From assembly GCA_013812565.1 (NCBI GenBank), contig JACCTF010000883.1, positions 1 through 14,139 on the forward strand: 14,139 nt of DNA, read 5' to 3'. This stretch comes from Pyrinomonadaceae bacterium (GTDB taxonomy: Bacteria > Acidobacteriota > Blastocatellia > Pyrinomonadales > Pyrinomonadaceae). Of the stretch, positions 1 through 7,781 are shown piece after piece; positions within the stretch are counted from its first letter, which is position 1; every line of letters begins with the position of its first letter. The notes under the pieces are model-generated. The model was not told the DNA's origin. It was given only the letters and a program-made list of their open reading frames with translations, and made no database searches. The position numbers and the translations under genes are program-made.

Positions 1-2
1 AT

Positions 3-1547
3 TACAGCCTTGACGGCATCCGGCGCGAACGCGCCGCGACCGAGAAGTACCTAGCCGACTTGAGGAAGATTGACGTGCGGAAGTTGAGCACGCAGAACAG
101 CGTGGATTACAGAATTCTGCGCGAGCAGTTGGAGAGCCGCTTGTACGCAATCGATAACTTGCGTGAGCACGAGTGGAACCCGCTCGTCTACAATCCCGGC
201 AACGCGATCTTCGCGCTTGTCGCGCGCGCGTTCGCGCCGCTCGGCGAGCGTCTGATGAGCGTTAAGGGTCGGCTTGCGGGCCTGCCCGCCGTCGTCGCGG
301 CGGCCAAGACGAACCTGAAGAACCCGCCGCGCGTCCACACCGAGACGGCGATCATCCAGAACAAAGGCAACATCGCGCTCATCACGACGGAACTCGAACC
401 CTTTATCACGCGGGCTCCCGAACTACGCGCCGAACTCGCGCCCGTGCAGGCGGCGGCCAAAAGCGCGCTCGAAGACTACGGACGCTTCCTTGAGAAGGAA
501 CTGCTTCCCCGCTCGACCGGCGACTTCCGCATCGGCGATGCCAAGTTCCGCCGCAAGTTAGCTTACGCGCTTTCCTCTGACCTCTCGAAAGAGGAGATCA
601 TGCGCCGCGCGCGAGCGGACTTGCAGACGACGCAAGAGGAGATGTATCAAACATCGCTTCTGCTTCACCGCAAGTTCTTTCCCGGCGAAACCGATGCGGC
701 AAAACTCGCCGACCGTAAGGGCGTCATCAAAACGGTCTTGGCGAAACTCGCCGAACAGCGCCCGACGAACGAGAGCATCGTGCCGCGTGCGAAGGACACG
801 TTGCGCGAGACGACCGAGTTCGTGCGGAACAAGAATCTTGTGACCGTGCCCGGCGAGCCGCTGAACATCATCGTCATGCCGGAGTTTCAGCGCGGCGTCG
901 CCGTCGCTTACTGCGACTCAGCGGGACCCTTAGAGAAGAACGGCGAAACGTTCTACGCGATCTCGCCGACGCCCGCCGACTGGAAACCTGAGCGCGTCGA
1001 ATCGTTCTTCCGCGAGTACAACGACTACATGCTGCAAGACCTGACGATCCACGAAGCGATGCCGGGTCATTATCTGCAGCTCATGCATTCGAACAAATTT
1101 CGCGCCCCGACCCTCGTGCGCGCCGTCTTCGGCAGCGGCACGTTCGTCGAAGGCTGGGCGGTCTATGCCGAACAAGTCATGGCGGAGCACGGCTACGGCG
1201 GCGCGGAAGTCAAGATGCAGCAACTCAAGATGCGCCTCCGCCTTATCATCAACGCGATGCTCGACCAAAGCATTCACACGGCGGGCATGACCGAACGAGA
1301 AGCAATGCGCTTGATGATGGAAGAGGGTTTTCAGGAAGAAGGCGAAGCGGCGGGAAAGTGGCGGCGTGCGTGCCTCTCATCTTCACAACTCTCGACCTAT
1401 TACGTCGGCAGCCTTGAGGTGGGCGACATCCGCCGCGCGTATGAAGCGAAGCATGGCAGGCAGAGCGACATGAAGCATATGCACGATCAGATGCTCTCGT
1501 TCGGCTCGCCCGCGCCAAAGTACGTGAAGGAGTTGATGGGGTTGTAA
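3..1547 (+). CDS. DUF885 family metallopeptidase-like protein, N-terminus cut by window edge
   Basis: The frame is open from base 3, so the TTG at 60 is internal and the true start lies left of the window; 514 codons are visible. The hallmark of DUF885 (a gluzincin-like family, usually about 550-620 residues) is present: HEAMPGH at 1050-1070, an HExxxGH-type zinc motif, followed by EGWAVYAE at 1149-1172, which supplies a downstream acidic ligand. The C-terminal segment with a CLSSSQLSTYYVG stretch is also typical of the family. The likely role is a zinc-dependent peptidase or carboxypeptidase. Many relatives are exported, but the signal-peptide region is outside the window, so location cannot be judged. 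The substrate is unknown. The 3' end is followed by a gene-poor stretch and no obvious terminator. The family call is secure; the enzymatic activity is inferred. Confidence 0.9.
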   Translation, partial: YSLDGIRRERAATEKYLADLRKIDVRKLSTQNSVDYRILREQLESRLYAIDNLREHEWNPLVYNPGNAIFALVARAFAPLGERLMSVKGRLAGLPAVVAAAKTNLKNPPRVHTETAIIQNKGNIALITTELEPFITRAPELRAELAPVQAAAKSALEDYGRFLEKELLPRSTGDFRIGDAKFRRKLAYALSSDLSKEEIMRRARADLQTTQEEMYQTSLLLHRKFFPGETDAAKLADRKGVIKTVLAKLAEQRPTNESIVPRAKDTLRETTEFVRNKNLVTVPGEPLNIIVMPEFQRGVAVAYCDSAGPLEKNGETFYAISPTPADWKPERVESFFREYNDYMLQDLTIHEAMPGHYLQLMHSNKFRAPTLVRAVFGSGTFVEGWAVYAEQVMAEHGYGGAEVKMQQLKMRLRLIINAMLDQSIHTAGMTEREAMRLMMEEGFQEEGEAAGKWRRACLSSSQLSTYYVGSLEVGDIRRAYEAKHGRQSDMKHMHDQMLSFGSPAPKYVKELMGL

Positions 1548-1712
1548 AGCACCCTGGAGCCATAGTGAGTGAGAGGACAGCTTCTCCCTAAATCGAACCA
1601 CACACGAATGGCACACAATGAAAGACCTCACTGTAGAGACGCAACTCGATTGCGGATTTCGGCGGCATACACGCTCGCGGTTGCATTCCCTTGGATTACA
1701 AGTCGCGTGAGA

Positions 1713-1749
1713 GGCAGAAGGCGCGACCGTGAGGGAGGGCGCGTCTGCC
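1713..1749. repeat. Short GC-rich palindrome
   Basis: Outer arms GGCAGA (1713-1718) and TCTGCC (1744-1749) pair. Inside them CGCG at 1722-1725 pairs with CGCG at 1740-1743, leaving a three-base bulge. The loop carries the motif CCGTGAGGGAGGG. Its appearance is that of a small interspersed palindromic repeat. Only one copy is in this window, so repetition in the genome is inferred. Confidence 0.4.
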
Positions 1750-1785
1750 AACGCCATAGCCTCCGCGCGGGCTTCTGCCGCGCTC

Positions 1786-1841
1786 GCCACTATCTGAGCC
1801 ACTACCATGAAACTTTAGCGGGCACTCAGCCTGAGAGTGGC
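1786..1841. other. Imperfect long hairpin
   Basis: GCCACT (1786-1791) pairs with AGTGGC (1836-1841), and CTGAG (1794-1798) pairs with CTCAG (1825-1829). The two helices are separated by an asymmetric internal loop and capped by 26 bases. No U-tract follows, so a terminator is unlikely. It could be part of a structured leader, a small RNA or a decayed repeat. Confidence 0.25.
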
Positions 1842-1853
1842 ATTGTTCGTCCA

Positions 1854-1882
1854 TTGGTAATTTCCGATGATTGTGCGATAAA
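1854..1882 (+). promoter_or_regulatory. Possible sigma70-type promoter for the secreted basic protein gene
   Basis: TTGGTA (1854-1859) and GATAAA (1877-1882) each match 4 of 6 consensus bases with an exact 17-base spacer. The implied leader to the ATG at 1993 is about 100 bases. This is only a pattern match and a weak one. Confidence 0.25.
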
Positions 1883-1992
1883 GCTTGGTACAGTGAGGTC
1901 CCTAATGGAAACCTCAAAAAGTTCTCTACACATTAAAGGTTCTGTTGACCGCTTTCAGTGAGTTAGCGCTGTGCGCACTAGAGGAAAAAAGG

Positions 1993-2385
1993 ATGCGAAG
2001 AATTTTGATCGCTTTGTTTGTGGTAGCCCTGGTGTTGCCGACGATTGTTGTCTCCAGCGCACCAGTGGACACGCTCACGGTGCAAAACGGCGGTTTTGGA
2101 GATGAAGGCGTGCTACGCGCGCCGCCAAGAAATGAGCGGCGACGGCGCATAGAGATTGGCGACCGACGTGGTCGCGGAATCGGCAGCGCGTTTCGCCAAG
2201 CTGGAGCGTCGTTCGGGCGCGGCCTGCTGGGATTCGGCAGTAACATTGTGCGCGGCCGCGTAGTTCGTGCCGGGAAAGAACTGGGTAAAGGCTTGGTTGG
2301 CACCGGCAAGTACACAGGCATCGGCGTCGGACGAACCGGGAAGCGCCTCGGGCGTGGCACAAAGCGCGTCTTCAGGCGTGGATGA
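1993..2385 (+). CDS. Small secreted, highly basic Gly/Arg-rich repeat protein
   Basis: The product is 130 residues. I chose the ATG at 1993 because GAGG (1981-1984) lies 8 bases upstream and the encoded N-terminus is a clear export signal: two Arg, then a hydrophobic stretch at residues 4-20 ending in SSA near 21-23. An upstream in-frame ATG at 1945 would bury this signal. After a short linker (24-45) comes an Arg cluster (49-52). Residues 60-126 then consist of about six 11-12-residue units with glycine spacing GxxxGxG, clearest at 94-104, 105-115 and 116-126. This region is strongly cationic, with almost no acidic residues. I do not recognise a family. The composition would suit binding to membranes, nucleic acid or acidic polysaccharide, but that is inference. 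A strong intrinsic terminator follows, so the gene is probably transcribed alone. Confidence 0.72.
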   Translation: MRRILIALFVVALVLPTIVVSSAPVDTLTVQNGGFGDEGVLRAPPRNERRRRIEIGDRRGRGIGSAFRQAGASFGRGLLGFGSNIVRGRVVRAGKELGKGLVGTGKYTGIGVGRTGKRLGRGTKRVFRRG

Positions 2386-2426
2386 TCGTGTGACTAAAGG
2401 TGCTACCGGCGTAGCTGGAAGGTGAA

Positions 2427-2471
2427 CGGCGAGCGGCAACTATGAGATGGTTTCCGCTCGCCGATTCTTTT
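2427..2471 (+). terminator. Rho-independent terminator
   Basis: A perfect 10-bp stem, CGGCGAGCGG (2427-2436) with CCGCTCGCCG (2454-2463), has a 17-base loop and is followed by ATTCTTTT (2464-2471). It lies about 40 bases after the stop of the secreted basic protein gene and points in that gene's direction. A second small hairpin, TGCGGC/GCCGCA at 2471-2488, follows immediately. Confidence 0.8.
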
Positions 2472-2546
2472 GCGGCGACGCTGCCGCAGCTAGCGTTTAC
2501 ACTGTGCGATAAGCTATAAAGTGGCGCAAAGAATTTGGAGGATGCG

Positions 2547-3023
2547 ATGCCATCTAATATGAAACCGCTGTGCGACGCACTGCTTAGTAACGTCGAGAAG
2601 ATCACTCTCGAGTGGGTGGGGCGCGTGCAGAGCGACCCCTACCTGCGAGCGGATGATAATCTAACTCTCACACAGATTATTGATCACGTTCCGCAGATGC
2701 TCGAAGAACTGTGCGAGCTTTTGGGCAAACCCGGCGAACCAAACTTCGATAAGATTCGCGCTTCAAGCCAACATGGCTATATTCGCTCGGCTGAAGGTTA
2801 CTCGCTCACCGAACTCTTGCGCGAACTAGAACTGTTGCGCGACTGCGTCTTCAACTTTGTAGTCGAAACTGAAATCAAGCAAAATTTTAATCGTGAAGAT
2901 TCGATACGAGCCTTGCGTTTGATCAACAAATACTTCGGTGAGGATATACTCTTTGTCGTCGAACACTTTCTCGCACGAGCAAGCAGAGACGATTTGAAGA
3001 AAAGCGCGAAAGCACAGGCGTAA
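2547..3023 (+). CDS. Stand-alone RsbRD N-terminal-like sensor domain protein
   Basis: The product is 158 residues from the ATG at 2547. GGAGG at 2537-2541 sits 5 bases before this ATG, which makes it better than the in-frame TTG at 2535 that overlaps the same GGAGG. The protein is all-helical and resembles the RsbT co-antagonist RsbRD N-terminal domain, which normally precedes a STAS domain or a histidine kinase. Recognisable elements are an N-terminal helix with LxxWVGRV, a centre with the motif pattern HGYIRSAEGYSLTELLRELELLRD, and a long C-terminal helix ending near LARASRDDLKKSAKAQA. No STAS, kinase or other output domain is attached, and none is encoded in a neighbouring gene. It may act as a partner-binding or signal-sensing subunit of a stress or phosphorelay pathway encoded elsewhere. 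A TATAAA at 2515-2520 could be a -10 element, but no matching -35 is seen. Confidence 0.75.
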   Translation: MPSNMKPLCDALLSNVEKITLEWVGRVQSDPYLRADDNLTLTQIIDHVPQMLEELCELLGKPGEPNFDKIRASSQHGYIRSAEGYSLTELLRELELLRDCVFNFVVETEIKQNFNREDSIRALRLINKYFGEDILFVVEHFLARASRDDLKKSAKAQA

Positions 3024-3238
3024 GAAGTTGTGGAATGACTTACACTTCTCAGTCGGCTAGCGGAATGACAATTAGCTTTCAAGCAAATAAAAGTTAGAAG
3101 CGTTGCCTTCGGGCGGGTGGTGAGCGTCGGAAAAAGCTTGAATAAAGTCGGTATTCCAAACGAGTATCTGCCAAATCTTTCTCTTGAACTCTGTATAAAC
3201 GCCGTAGCAAACAACCAATGCAGAAACGGAGCAACAAC

Positions 3239-5287
3239 GTGAGCGCACCAACAACAGAACATCAGCAGAGAGCAACCGCAGAACTAGACCAGCTTTGCAT
3301 CAACACAATTCGCACGCTCTCTTTGGACGCCGTGCAACAAGCCAAGTCCGGGCATCCCGGTCTCCCGCTCGGAGCCGCGCCGATGGCTTATGTTTTGTGG
3401 ACCAGATTCTTGCGCCACAACCCACTGAGTCCCAAGTGGCCTAACCGTGACCGCTTTCTTCTCTCCGCCGGTCACGGCTCGATGCTGCTCTACTCGCTGC
3501 TTCATCTCACGGGCTACGATCTTCCCCTCGACGAACTGAAGAACTTCCGCCAGTACGGATCAAAGACGCCGGGCCACCCCGAAAACGTTTTAACTTCAGG
3601 CGTTGAGATCACCACCGGCCCGCTTGGTCAGGGCTTTGCCAACGGTGTCGGGATGGCAATGGGCGCTGCGCACCTGGGCGCGCGCTTCAACCGCCTCGGC
3701 TATCCGCTCGTTGATCACTTTGTTTACGCGATTGTCTCGGACGGCGATCTGATGGAAGGCGTCGCATCCGAAGCCGCTTCGCTCGCCGGACATCTTAAGC
3801 TCGGAAGGCTGATCTATTTCTACGATGAAAACGAAGTCACCATCGAAGGCTCAACCAAACTTGCCTTCACCGAGAATGTGCAAAAGCGCTTCGACGCTTA
3901 TGGCTGGCACACACTTACGATTGAAGACGGCAATGACACGGAAGCGATAGACGCCGCAATCCGCGAAGCGCAATCCGTTGAGGATCGCCCGTCGCTCATC
4001 TCCGTTCGCACCGTCATCGGTTACGGCATGCCGACGGCCGGAACCCGCAAGGCTCACAGTGATGCGCCCGGCGACGAAGCAGTGCGCGAAACGAAGAGGA
4101 AACTTGGCTGGCCCGAAGACAAAACCTTCTACATTCCGGAAGAAGCGCTAACGCATTTTCGCGCCAGCGTGGAACAGGGCGCACAAGCCGAAGCAGAGTG
4201 GAACAAGCTGGTTGAAGAGTATGAACAAGAACACAAAGAGCTTGGCGCGGCGTGGCGTACAACCATGAGTCCTGACCTGCCCGCTGGTTGGGAAGACCAC
4301 TTGCCTTCGTTTGCCGATGCCAAGCCGATGGCAACGCGCGCCGCTTCCGGTGAAGTGATCAACGCCATCGCTCCCGCTCTGCCGATGCTCGTCGGCGGCT
4401 CAGCCGATCTTAGTCCGTCAAACAACACCGACATCAAAGATGGCAAAAGCTTTCAGGCCGGTTCATATGAAGGACGCATCTTCCACTTCGGCGTACGCGA
4501 ACACGCGATGGGATCGTGTTTAACAGGCATCAGCTTAAACGGTGGCTTGATTCCCTACGGCGGAACCTTCATGTGCTTCTCCGATTACATGAGACCGGCG
4601 ATCCGCCTGGCGTCGCTCTCTGAAGTACAGGTGATTTACATCTTCACGCATGACTCCATCGGTCTCGGCGAAGATGGCCCGACGCACCAACCCATCGAGC
4701 ACTTGGCAGCACTTCGCGCCATTCCGCAGCTTTATGTGATTCGCCCCGCTGATGCGCACGAAACACGCGAAGCATGGCGCATCGCCATCCGCCGCCGCGA
4801 TGTGCCCACCGCACTTGCCCTTACAAGACAGAAAGTCTCCCACATTGATCGCACGCGCTATGCCTCTGCCGATGGCTCGCAACAAGGCGCGTACATTCTC
4901 GCTGAAGCCGAAACGACAAACGGCCAAGCCGCGACGCCCGAACTCATCTTGATTGCTACCGGATCAGAAGTCGGCCTTGTACTTGAAGCCAGAGAGACGC
5001 TGCAAAAGCAGGGCACACCCGTGCGTGTTGTTTCGATGCCGTGCTGCGAGTTGTTTGATGACCAACCTCAGGAGTACCGAGACCGGGTGCTTCCGCCTTC
5101 TATGACAAAGAGGCTCGCCGTGGAAGCGGGCGCGCGGCTTGGGTGGGACAGGTACGTTGGGCTACACGGCGATGTGCTGTGCCTCGACCGCTTCGGCGCT
5201 TCGGCTCCCGGTGAAGTGGCGCTGCGTGAACTTGGGTTTTCTACAGAGAACGTTATTGAGCGAGGCAGAGCTTTGTTGAAGCGTTAA
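3239..5287 (+). CDS. tkt: Transketolase
   Basis: This thiamine-diphosphate enzyme moves two-carbon ketol units between sugar phosphates in the non-oxidative pentose phosphate pathway, in the cytoplasm. I prefer the GTG at 3239 (682 residues): CGGAG at 3227-3231 lies 7 bases upstream, while the in-frame ATG at 3218 has no ribosome binding site. Length fits the family (about 660-680). Visible motifs are GHPGLPLG at 38-45, GPLGQG at 127-132, the cofactor/Mg motif GDGDLMEG-type at 168-174 with the partner Asn in YDEN at 195-198, the catalytic Glu in GVREHAMG near 421, and GEDGPTHQP at 477-485. The pyrimidine-binding domain and the C-terminal domain follow in order, with no gap. No transaldolase or other pathway gene is adjacent. 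The downstream gene is on the opposite strand. Confidence 0.97.
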   Translation: MSAPTTEHQQRATAELDQLCINTIRTLSLDAVQQAKSGHPGLPLGAAPMAYVLWTRFLRHNPLSPKWPNRDRFLLSAGHGSMLLYSLLHLTGYDLPLDELKNFRQYGSKTPGHPENVLTSGVEITTGPLGQGFANGVGMAMGAAHLGARFNRLGYPLVDHFVYAIVSDGDLMEGVASEAASLAGHLKLGRLIYFYDENEVTIEGSTKLAFTENVQKRFDAYGWHTLTIEDGNDTEAIDAAIREAQSVEDRPSLISVRTVIGYGMPTAGTRKAHSDAPGDEAVRETKRKLGWPEDKTFYIPEEALTHFRASVEQGAQAEAEWNKLVEEYEQEHKELGAAWRTTMSPDLPAGWEDHLPSFADAKPMATRAASGEVINAIAPALPMLVGGSADLSPSNNTDIKDGKSFQAGSYEGRIFHFGVREHAMGSCLTGISLNGGLIPYGGTFMCFSDYMRPAIRLASLSEVQVIYIFTHDSIGLGEDGPTHQPIEHLAALRAIPQLYVIRPADAHETREAWRIAIRRRDVPTALALTRQKVSHIDRTRYASADGSQQGAYILAEAETTNGQAATPELILIATGSEVGLVLEARETLQKQGTPVRVVSMPCCELFDDQPQEYRDRVLPPSMTKRLAVEAGARLGWDRYVGLHGDVLCLDRFGASAPGEVALRELGFSTENVIERGRALLKR

Positions 5288-5331
5288 TGTTTCTCGGCTC
5301 ACTTTTCGGTTAAATGTAAGGAATGGTGTTC

Positions 5332-5436
5332 TTCGCCACGTTCACAGGGAGAAGAAGACAGAAGGCAGTCAAAAACATTCTGCTGCTTACTGCCTTCTGC
5401 TTTCTATCCCAGCCTCTGTGTAACCTCTGTGGTGAA
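5332..5436. repeat. Nested inverted-repeat element
   Basis: Outer arms TTCGCCAC (5332-5339) and GTGGTGAA (5429-5436) match at 7 of 8 positions. The inner arms CAGAAGGCAGT (5359-5369) and ACTGCCTTCTG (5389-5399) are perfect, with a 19-base loop. The CCTCTGTGTAACCTCTGTGG stretch on the right is low in complexity and typical of interspersed intergenic palindromes. It sits between the convergent transketolase and lipid kinase genes and could also stop transcription from either side, although no T-tract is present. Confidence 0.5.
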
Positions 5437-5494
5437 CTGCCGCCTGCCATATGCTCAAGTGAGATCCGCTAAAAATTCAGCGTATCGTATGTCT

Positions 5495-6472
5495 TCATAC
5501 AACGATTCGCAGCGCGCTTGGTATAACGCGAAACTCCACCGGCGTACATCCTCGCACATCGCCATCAGCTTCCACCGCCAGCGCATCTTTCCGTGAAAGC
5601 GCTTCGATGCGAACACTCGTGCCGCGCATCACGCGAACTTTCGGATTGGCGAGATGGCCGCCGCTGTGTATCCGCGGCAGCTCACGCAGCACCATCGCAC
5701 GCCCTACTCCACACGTCGTCATTACATCAAGACACCCATCATCGACGCGGGCCGCAGGCGCGAACATCATGCCCCCGCCAGCGTAGAGACCGTTAACAAC
5801 TGCAATCAAATTCGATTGGCATTCGATTCGCTCGCCTTCATCCACCTGCACGCTCACTCGGCGTTCGCGCCACTGAGCGAGCGCGCCGAGAGCTGCCAAC
5901 GCAAAGCGCGCTTCGCCTGACAGCAGTCGCATAAAGCTTCCTTGCGCTGCGACGCGGCCGGCAACCTCTGCTCCGATGCCGAGCGTTGCGGCATTAAGAC
6001 AGATGAAGCTTTGTGCGCCGTCGCCGATTCTTCCATGAAGCATATCAACTGTGCGCGTCCGAGTTTGTTCAGCATTGCGGCAGTGAACCACGAAAAGCTC
6101 TAGCCATGTTTCTAATGGCGCGCGTCCACCGACGAGGCCGCGTGCAAAGTCGTCGCCCGTTCCAGCAGGCAAGATGGCAAGCGCCGCCGCTGAGTTAATC
6201 GGCTGAGGACTTTTGCTGTTTCCAGCTTTCATTTCAAAAAACCCGGACGCCGCTTCGCTCAACGTTCCGTCACCGCCGACAATGGCGATGGTTCCGCAGC
6301 CGCTCTGAAGGGCCGCGCGCGTCCACGCTTCAGCGTCGCCTGGGCGCATCGTCTCGCGGAAATCAAATCGAACCTTGTGCTGCGTCAAAGCTTCCTTGAT
6401 GCGCGGCCAGGCTATATGGGCACGCGCCGCTTGATTGTTGATCAATATCAGAGGACGAGATTGCGAGTTCAT
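5495..6472 (-). CDS. Diacylglycerol kinase/LCB5-family lipid kinase
   Basis: From the ATG at 6472 the product is 325 residues, close to the usual 290-330 of bacterial DAGK-catalytic-domain proteins. The nucleotide-binding motif GGDGTLSEA is at 66-74 and LPAGTGDDFARGL at 101-113; both are diagnostic. The N-terminal strand ILINNQAAR (9-17) is the family's first beta strand, normally NPxSG. The C-terminal beta-sandwich part contains LYAGGGMMFAPAARVDDGCLDV, also typical. It probably phosphorylates diacylglycerol or a related lipid at the inner membrane face. A longer in-frame reading from GTG at 6520 is less likely because its first codons are made of the palindromic repeat at 6508-6572. No clear Shine-Dalgarno precedes either start. 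Substrate specificity cannot be read from the sequence. Confidence 0.88.
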   Translation of the reverse strand: MNSQSRPLILINNQAARAHIAWPRIKEALTQHKVRFDFRETMRPGDAEAWTRAALQSGCGTIAIVGGDGTLSEAASGFFEMKAGNSKSPQPINSAAALAILPAGTGDDFARGLVGGRAPLETWLELFVVHCRNAEQTRTRTVDMLHGRIGDGAQSFICLNAATLGIGAEVAGRVAAQGSFMRLLSGEARFALAALGALAQWRERRVSVQVDEGERIECQSNLIAVVNGLYAGGGMMFAPAARVDDGCLDVMTTCGVGRAMVLRELPRIHSGGHLANPKVRVMRGTSVRIEALSRKDALAVEADGDVRGCTPVEFRVIPSALRIVV

Positions 6473-6507
6473 GTGCTTTGAGACTTTATCATTCCGGTCG
6501 CCTTGCT

Positions 6508-6572
6508 GTTTAGAGTTCACGCTTTAGCGTGTCGGTTTGCAGGAGCAACAGCCTGAAGGCTGAACTCTAAAC
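6508..6572. repeat. Composite palindromic element with two internal hairpins
   Basis: Perfect 12-bp terminal arms, GTTTAGAGTTCA (6508-6519) and TGAACTCTAAAC (6561-6572), enclose two smaller perfect palindromes: ACGCTTTAGCGT (6519-6530) and CAGCCTGAAGGCTG (6549-6562). The whole could fold as a three-way junction on either strand. It lies between the divergently transcribed lipid kinase and quinone reductase genes. The form is that of REP/BIME-like interspersed repeats. Only one copy is in the window. Confidence 0.7.
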
Positions 6573-6631
6573 ACTTTATGTGCGCTGCATGTTAATCTCT
6601 CAATTCATTAACAAAAAGGGAGACGTAAAAG

Positions 6632-7636
6632 ATGAAAGCCGAGCGAATGCGGGCCGTAAGTATTGTTTCTCATGGAGGGGTTGAACAACTTGAGGTGCGC
6701 GAAGTCGAACGCCCTGTAGCCACAGGAGATCGCGTGCGGGTGCGCGTGCATGCCGCCGGATTAAATCGTGCTGACATCCTCCAACGGCGCGGGCATTATC
6801 CGGCTCCGCCCGGAGTGCCGCCGGACATTCCGGGACTTGAGTTTGCGGGCGAGGTGGAGCAGATGGGCGATGAAGTCCTCACGTGGCAGAAGGGGCAGCG
6901 TGTGTTTGGCATCACCGCTGGCGCGGCGCAAGCCGAGTATGTGGTTGTGCCTGAGAACTGTCTGGCTGAAATCCCACCCAATCTAAGTTGGACGGAAGCT
7001 GCCGCCGTGCCCGAAGTTTTTATCACCGCGCATGATGCTCTGTTCACTCAAGCGGGGTTGGAGATGGGCGAGCGCGTGCTCGTGCATGCTGCCGGATCAG
7101 GCGTCGGCACTGCCGCAATTCAACTGGCGCGTGCGGCGGGTGCAACTGTTTACGGAACGGCGCGCACGGCGGGCAAAGTTGAAAGAGCGCATCCCCTCGG
7201 TTTAGACGAAGCGGTTGTAGTGAACGGCGAAGCAGAAGCGTTTGCCGATGCGGTACGCGATTGGACCAATGGGGCAGGCGTTCACGTTGTTCTCGATACA
7301 GTCGGCGCATCCTACCTCGCGGCTAATCTTCAGGCACTCGCTTCGCGCGGTCGATTGGTGTTTGTCGGAACGCTTGGCGGAGCGCGTGGTGAGTTGGATT
7401 TTAGTATGGTGATGCGCCGACGTTTGACACTGATCGGCACTGTTTTACGTTCGCGCTCGAACGAGGAGAAGGCAAACGCCGTCCGCCGCTTCAAGACGCA
7501 TGTTGTGCCGCTGCTCATGCGTGGGGCGGTACGCCCGATAGTTGACCGGGTTTACAGGATGGAGGAAATACGCGCGGCGCACGAGCATCTGGAATTGAAC
7601 GCAAGCTTCGGTAAGATCGTTTTGCGCGCCTCCTAA
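6632..7636 (+). CDS. NAD(P)H:quinone oxidoreductase, PIG3-type (zinc-free MDR family)
   Basis: The product is 334 residues, a typical length. The ATG at 6632 has GGGAGA at 6618-6623 with 8-base spacing; a second in-frame ATG at 6647 begins exactly at the conserved family N-terminus (MRAVSIVSHGG). The GroES-like half carries LNRADILQRRGHYPAPPG (44-61) and PGLEFAGEV (67-75), a signature of the PIG3/TP53I3-like quinone oxidoreductases. The Rossmann half has HAAGSGVGTAAIQLA (152-166), the NAD(P)H-binding motif. The cysteine ligands of the zinc alcohol dehydrogenases are absent. It likely reduces quinones in the cytosol with NADPH; natural substrate unknown. A 6-bp inverted repeat GTTAAT/ATTAAC at 6591-6612 just upstream could be an operator. 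Confidence 0.92.
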   Translation: MKAERMRAVSIVSHGGVEQLEVREVERPVATGDRVRVRVHAAGLNRADILQRRGHYPAPPGVPPDIPGLEFAGEVEQMGDEVLTWQKGQRVFGITAGAAQAEYVVVPENCLAEIPPNLSWTEAAAVPEVFITAHDALFTQAGLEMGERVLVHAAGSGVGTAAIQLARAAGATVYGTARTAGKVERAHPLGLDEAVVVNGEAEAFADAVRDWTNGAGVHVVLDTVGASYLAANLQALASRGRLVFVGTLGGARGELDFSMVMRRRLTLIGTVLRSRSNEEKANAVRRFKTHVVPLLMRGAVRPIVDRVYRMEEIRAAHEHLELNASFGKIVLRAS

Positions 7637-7688
7637 AGCGCGACATTCCTAACCTGCTCGTCCGCAATCGACGGCTGCGTATCATAAC

Positions 7689-7706
7689 TTGCGCACGAAA
7701 GCGCAA
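7689..7706. promoter_or_regulatory. Small inverted repeat in the 7637-7781 gap
   Basis: TTGCGC (7689-7694) and GCGCAA (7701-7706) form a perfect 6-bp inverted repeat with a 6-base centre, about 75 bases before the zinc-ribbon gene. The left arm could also serve as a poor -35 for CATGAT 17 bases on. It is either an operator-like site or chance. Confidence 0.2.
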
Positions 7707-7781
7707 TGTGCCATGATCCATCCCTTGAACGGGCTTGCAGCCTCTCGCTCGTGGTTGCATTGTTTGAGGGAGATTGACTAA

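Larger units (their letters stand above)
1548..1992. other. Gene-poor intergenic stretch with hairpin blocks
   Basis: This stretch of about 445 bases has no convincing gene. A plus-strand open frame (1569-1961) has erratic composition with many scattered Arg, His and Cys, no recognisable domain and no ribosome binding site, so I leave it out. The stretch holds two hairpin-forming blocks (1713-1749 and 1786-1841) and a weak promoter-like pair at 1854-1882. It may contain decayed interspersed repeats or an unrecognised RNA. Confidence 0.5.

Noticed and set aside
1383..1808. Minus-strand open frame of 141 codons
   Set aside because: Overlaps the end of the DUF885 gene antisense; composition follows the opposite-strand codons.
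1569..1961. Plus-strand open frame of 130 codons
   Set aside because: No ribosome binding site, patternless composition rich in Arg, His and Cys, no domain, and it spans hairpin blocks.
2496..2520. TTTACA and TATAAA as a promoter for the RsbRD-like gene
   Set aside because: The spacer is 13 bases, too short for a normal sigma70 promoter.
3184..3199. TTGAAC and TATAAA as a transketolase promoter
   Set aside because: The two boxes are only 4 bases apart, and no other box is correctly spaced.
2798..3262. Minus-strand open frame of 154 codons
   Set aside because: Mostly antisense to the RsbRD-like gene, no recognisable domain and low-complexity Ser/Lys content.
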